A program made the position numbers and the translations under genes. A stretch of DNA of 64,000 nt, from positions 558,001-622,000 of the forward strand of contig NZ_RKLO01000002.1 of the NCBI RefSeq assembly GCF_004011825.1, written 5' to 3'. The notes beneath the pieces are model-generated. The model did no database searches. It was given only the letters and a program-made list of their open reading frames with translations, and had not been told where the DNA came from. Below are positions 63,434-64,000 of this stretch, piece after piece (the first letter of the stretch is position 1; each line of letters begins with the position of its first letter). Source of the DNA: Rhodococcus xishaensis. Lineage in GTDB: Bacteria > Actinomycetota > Actinomycetes > Mycobacteriales > Mycobacteriaceae.

Positions 63434-64000
63434 GTGACTTCTGCTGCCCCCAATCCTCCGACGACCGTCGACCACGACCGGCCGTTCGCCGACGACACAA
63501 AGGTGACGTTCGCGAAGATCGGGCTGCCCGAACCGGTCGTCGCGGCACTCGCCCGCAAGGCGATCACCGTACCGACGCCCATCCAGGCCATGGCGATCCC
63601 GGACGCGATCGCGGGCCGGAACATCCTCGGACGCGCGCAAACCGGGTCGGGGAAGACACTCGCGTTCGGTCTGCCCATGCTGGCGCGGCTGGCAAAGCAC
63701 GAGGACCGTCCACGCCCCAAACGCCCCCGCGCCCTAGTCCTCGTCCCCACCCGTGAACTGGCGTTCCAGGTGGTCGATTCGCTGGCACCGTACGCGGGCT
63801 CCCTCGGCCTGAACGTGCGCCCCGCGGTCGGCGGCACACCGTTCACCAAGCAGGTCGATCAGCTGCGCCGTGGCGTCGACATCCTCGTCGCGACCCCAGG
63901 GCGGCTCAATGACCACCTCAGGCAGCAGACGTGCGTCCTCGACGAGGTCGAGATGACCGCGCTCGACGAGGCCGATCAGATGGCGGACATGGGTTTCCTG
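63434..64000 (+). CDS. DEAD-box RNA helicase (3' end outside window)
   Basis: 189 codons visible, frame open at the right edge. Motifs: Q-motif FAKIGLPEPVVAALARKAITVPTPIQAMAIP, motif I AQTGSGKT, Ia PTRELA, Ib TPGR, II LDEADQMADMGF. GTG at 63434 follows GAGG by nine bases. A 249-bp gene-free stretch (63185-63433) upstream could be a long 5' leader, as is common for cold-induced helicases; I see no other feature in it. Confidence 0.95.
   Translation, partial: MTSAAPNPPTTVDHDRPFADDTKVTFAKIGLPEPVVAALARKAITVPTPIQAMAIPDAIAGRNILGRAQTGSGKTLAFGLPMLARLAKHEDRPRPKRPRALVLVPTRELAFQVVDSLAPYAGSLGLNVRPAVGGTPFTKQVDQLRRGVDILVATPGRLNDHLRQQTCVLDEVEMTALDEADQMADMGFL

Overview
The window is GC-rich actinobacterial DNA with dense genes, frequent GTG starts, four-base ATGA/GTGA overlaps and Shine-Dalgarno sites of the GAGGAG type. 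An almost mycobacterial RbpA, a DosR/DosS pair with a dormancy-type gene set, IdeR-type iron boxes and an actinobacterial dif site point to a mycolic-acid actinomycete, most likely Rhodococcus. That genus is inferred from gene content; no 16S rRNA or tRNA gene is visible.

Region 1 (1-26.4 kb) is a secondary-metabolite locus. A 5'-truncated six-module nonribosomal peptide synthetase ending in a thioesterase runs rightward. It is followed by a small secreted glycine-rich protein. A convergent, translationally coupled operon encodes 4-amino-4-deoxychorismate mutase (PapB), a fused 4-amino-4-deoxychorismate synthase (PapA), a 4-amino-4-deoxyprephenate dehydrogenase (PapC) and an AurF/CmlI-type di-iron arylamine N-oxygenase. 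Together these suggest a peptide built with p-aminophenylalanine and probably carrying an N-oxidised (nitroso or nitro) aryl group.

Region 2 (27-45.5 kb) starts with rbpA and continues into a dormancy/hypoxia island: a His-rich peptide, a phosphotransferase/P-loop kinase fusion, a cation P-type ATPase, a sulfide:quinone-reductase-like flavoprotein with a divergent ArsR-rhodanese regulator, DosR, two universal stress proteins, two CBS proteins, a PEP-synthase-like enzyme, Hsp20 and the DosS-type haem GAF kinase. A WYL regulator and a lower-GC epoxide hydrolase are inserted before dosS. Several DosR-box-like sites and a five-copy GTGNCAC array lie in the intergenic gaps.

Region 3 (45.6-54.9 kb) holds a TetR/enoyl-CoA hydratase/hotdog-protein operon, then a 0.9-kb gene-free stretch containing a very good dif site (47993-48020), which marks this as the replication terminus. 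After it come a small membrane protein, an Mrr-like membrane protein, a two-domain arsenate reductase, a SigF/SigB-type sigma factor with a coupled leader ORF, a zinc-ribbon protein, a tyrosine recombinase, a type II NADH dehydrogenase and a hotdog thioesterase.

Region 4 (55-64 kb) has an iron-siderophore ABC importer behind two IdeR-type boxes (its first permease carries an RDD domain), a PadR regulator and an APC permease sharing the same operator, an arsenic-type ArsR, a DoxX protein, a BlaI/M56-peptidase pair and the 5' end of a DEAD-box helicase cut by the window edge.
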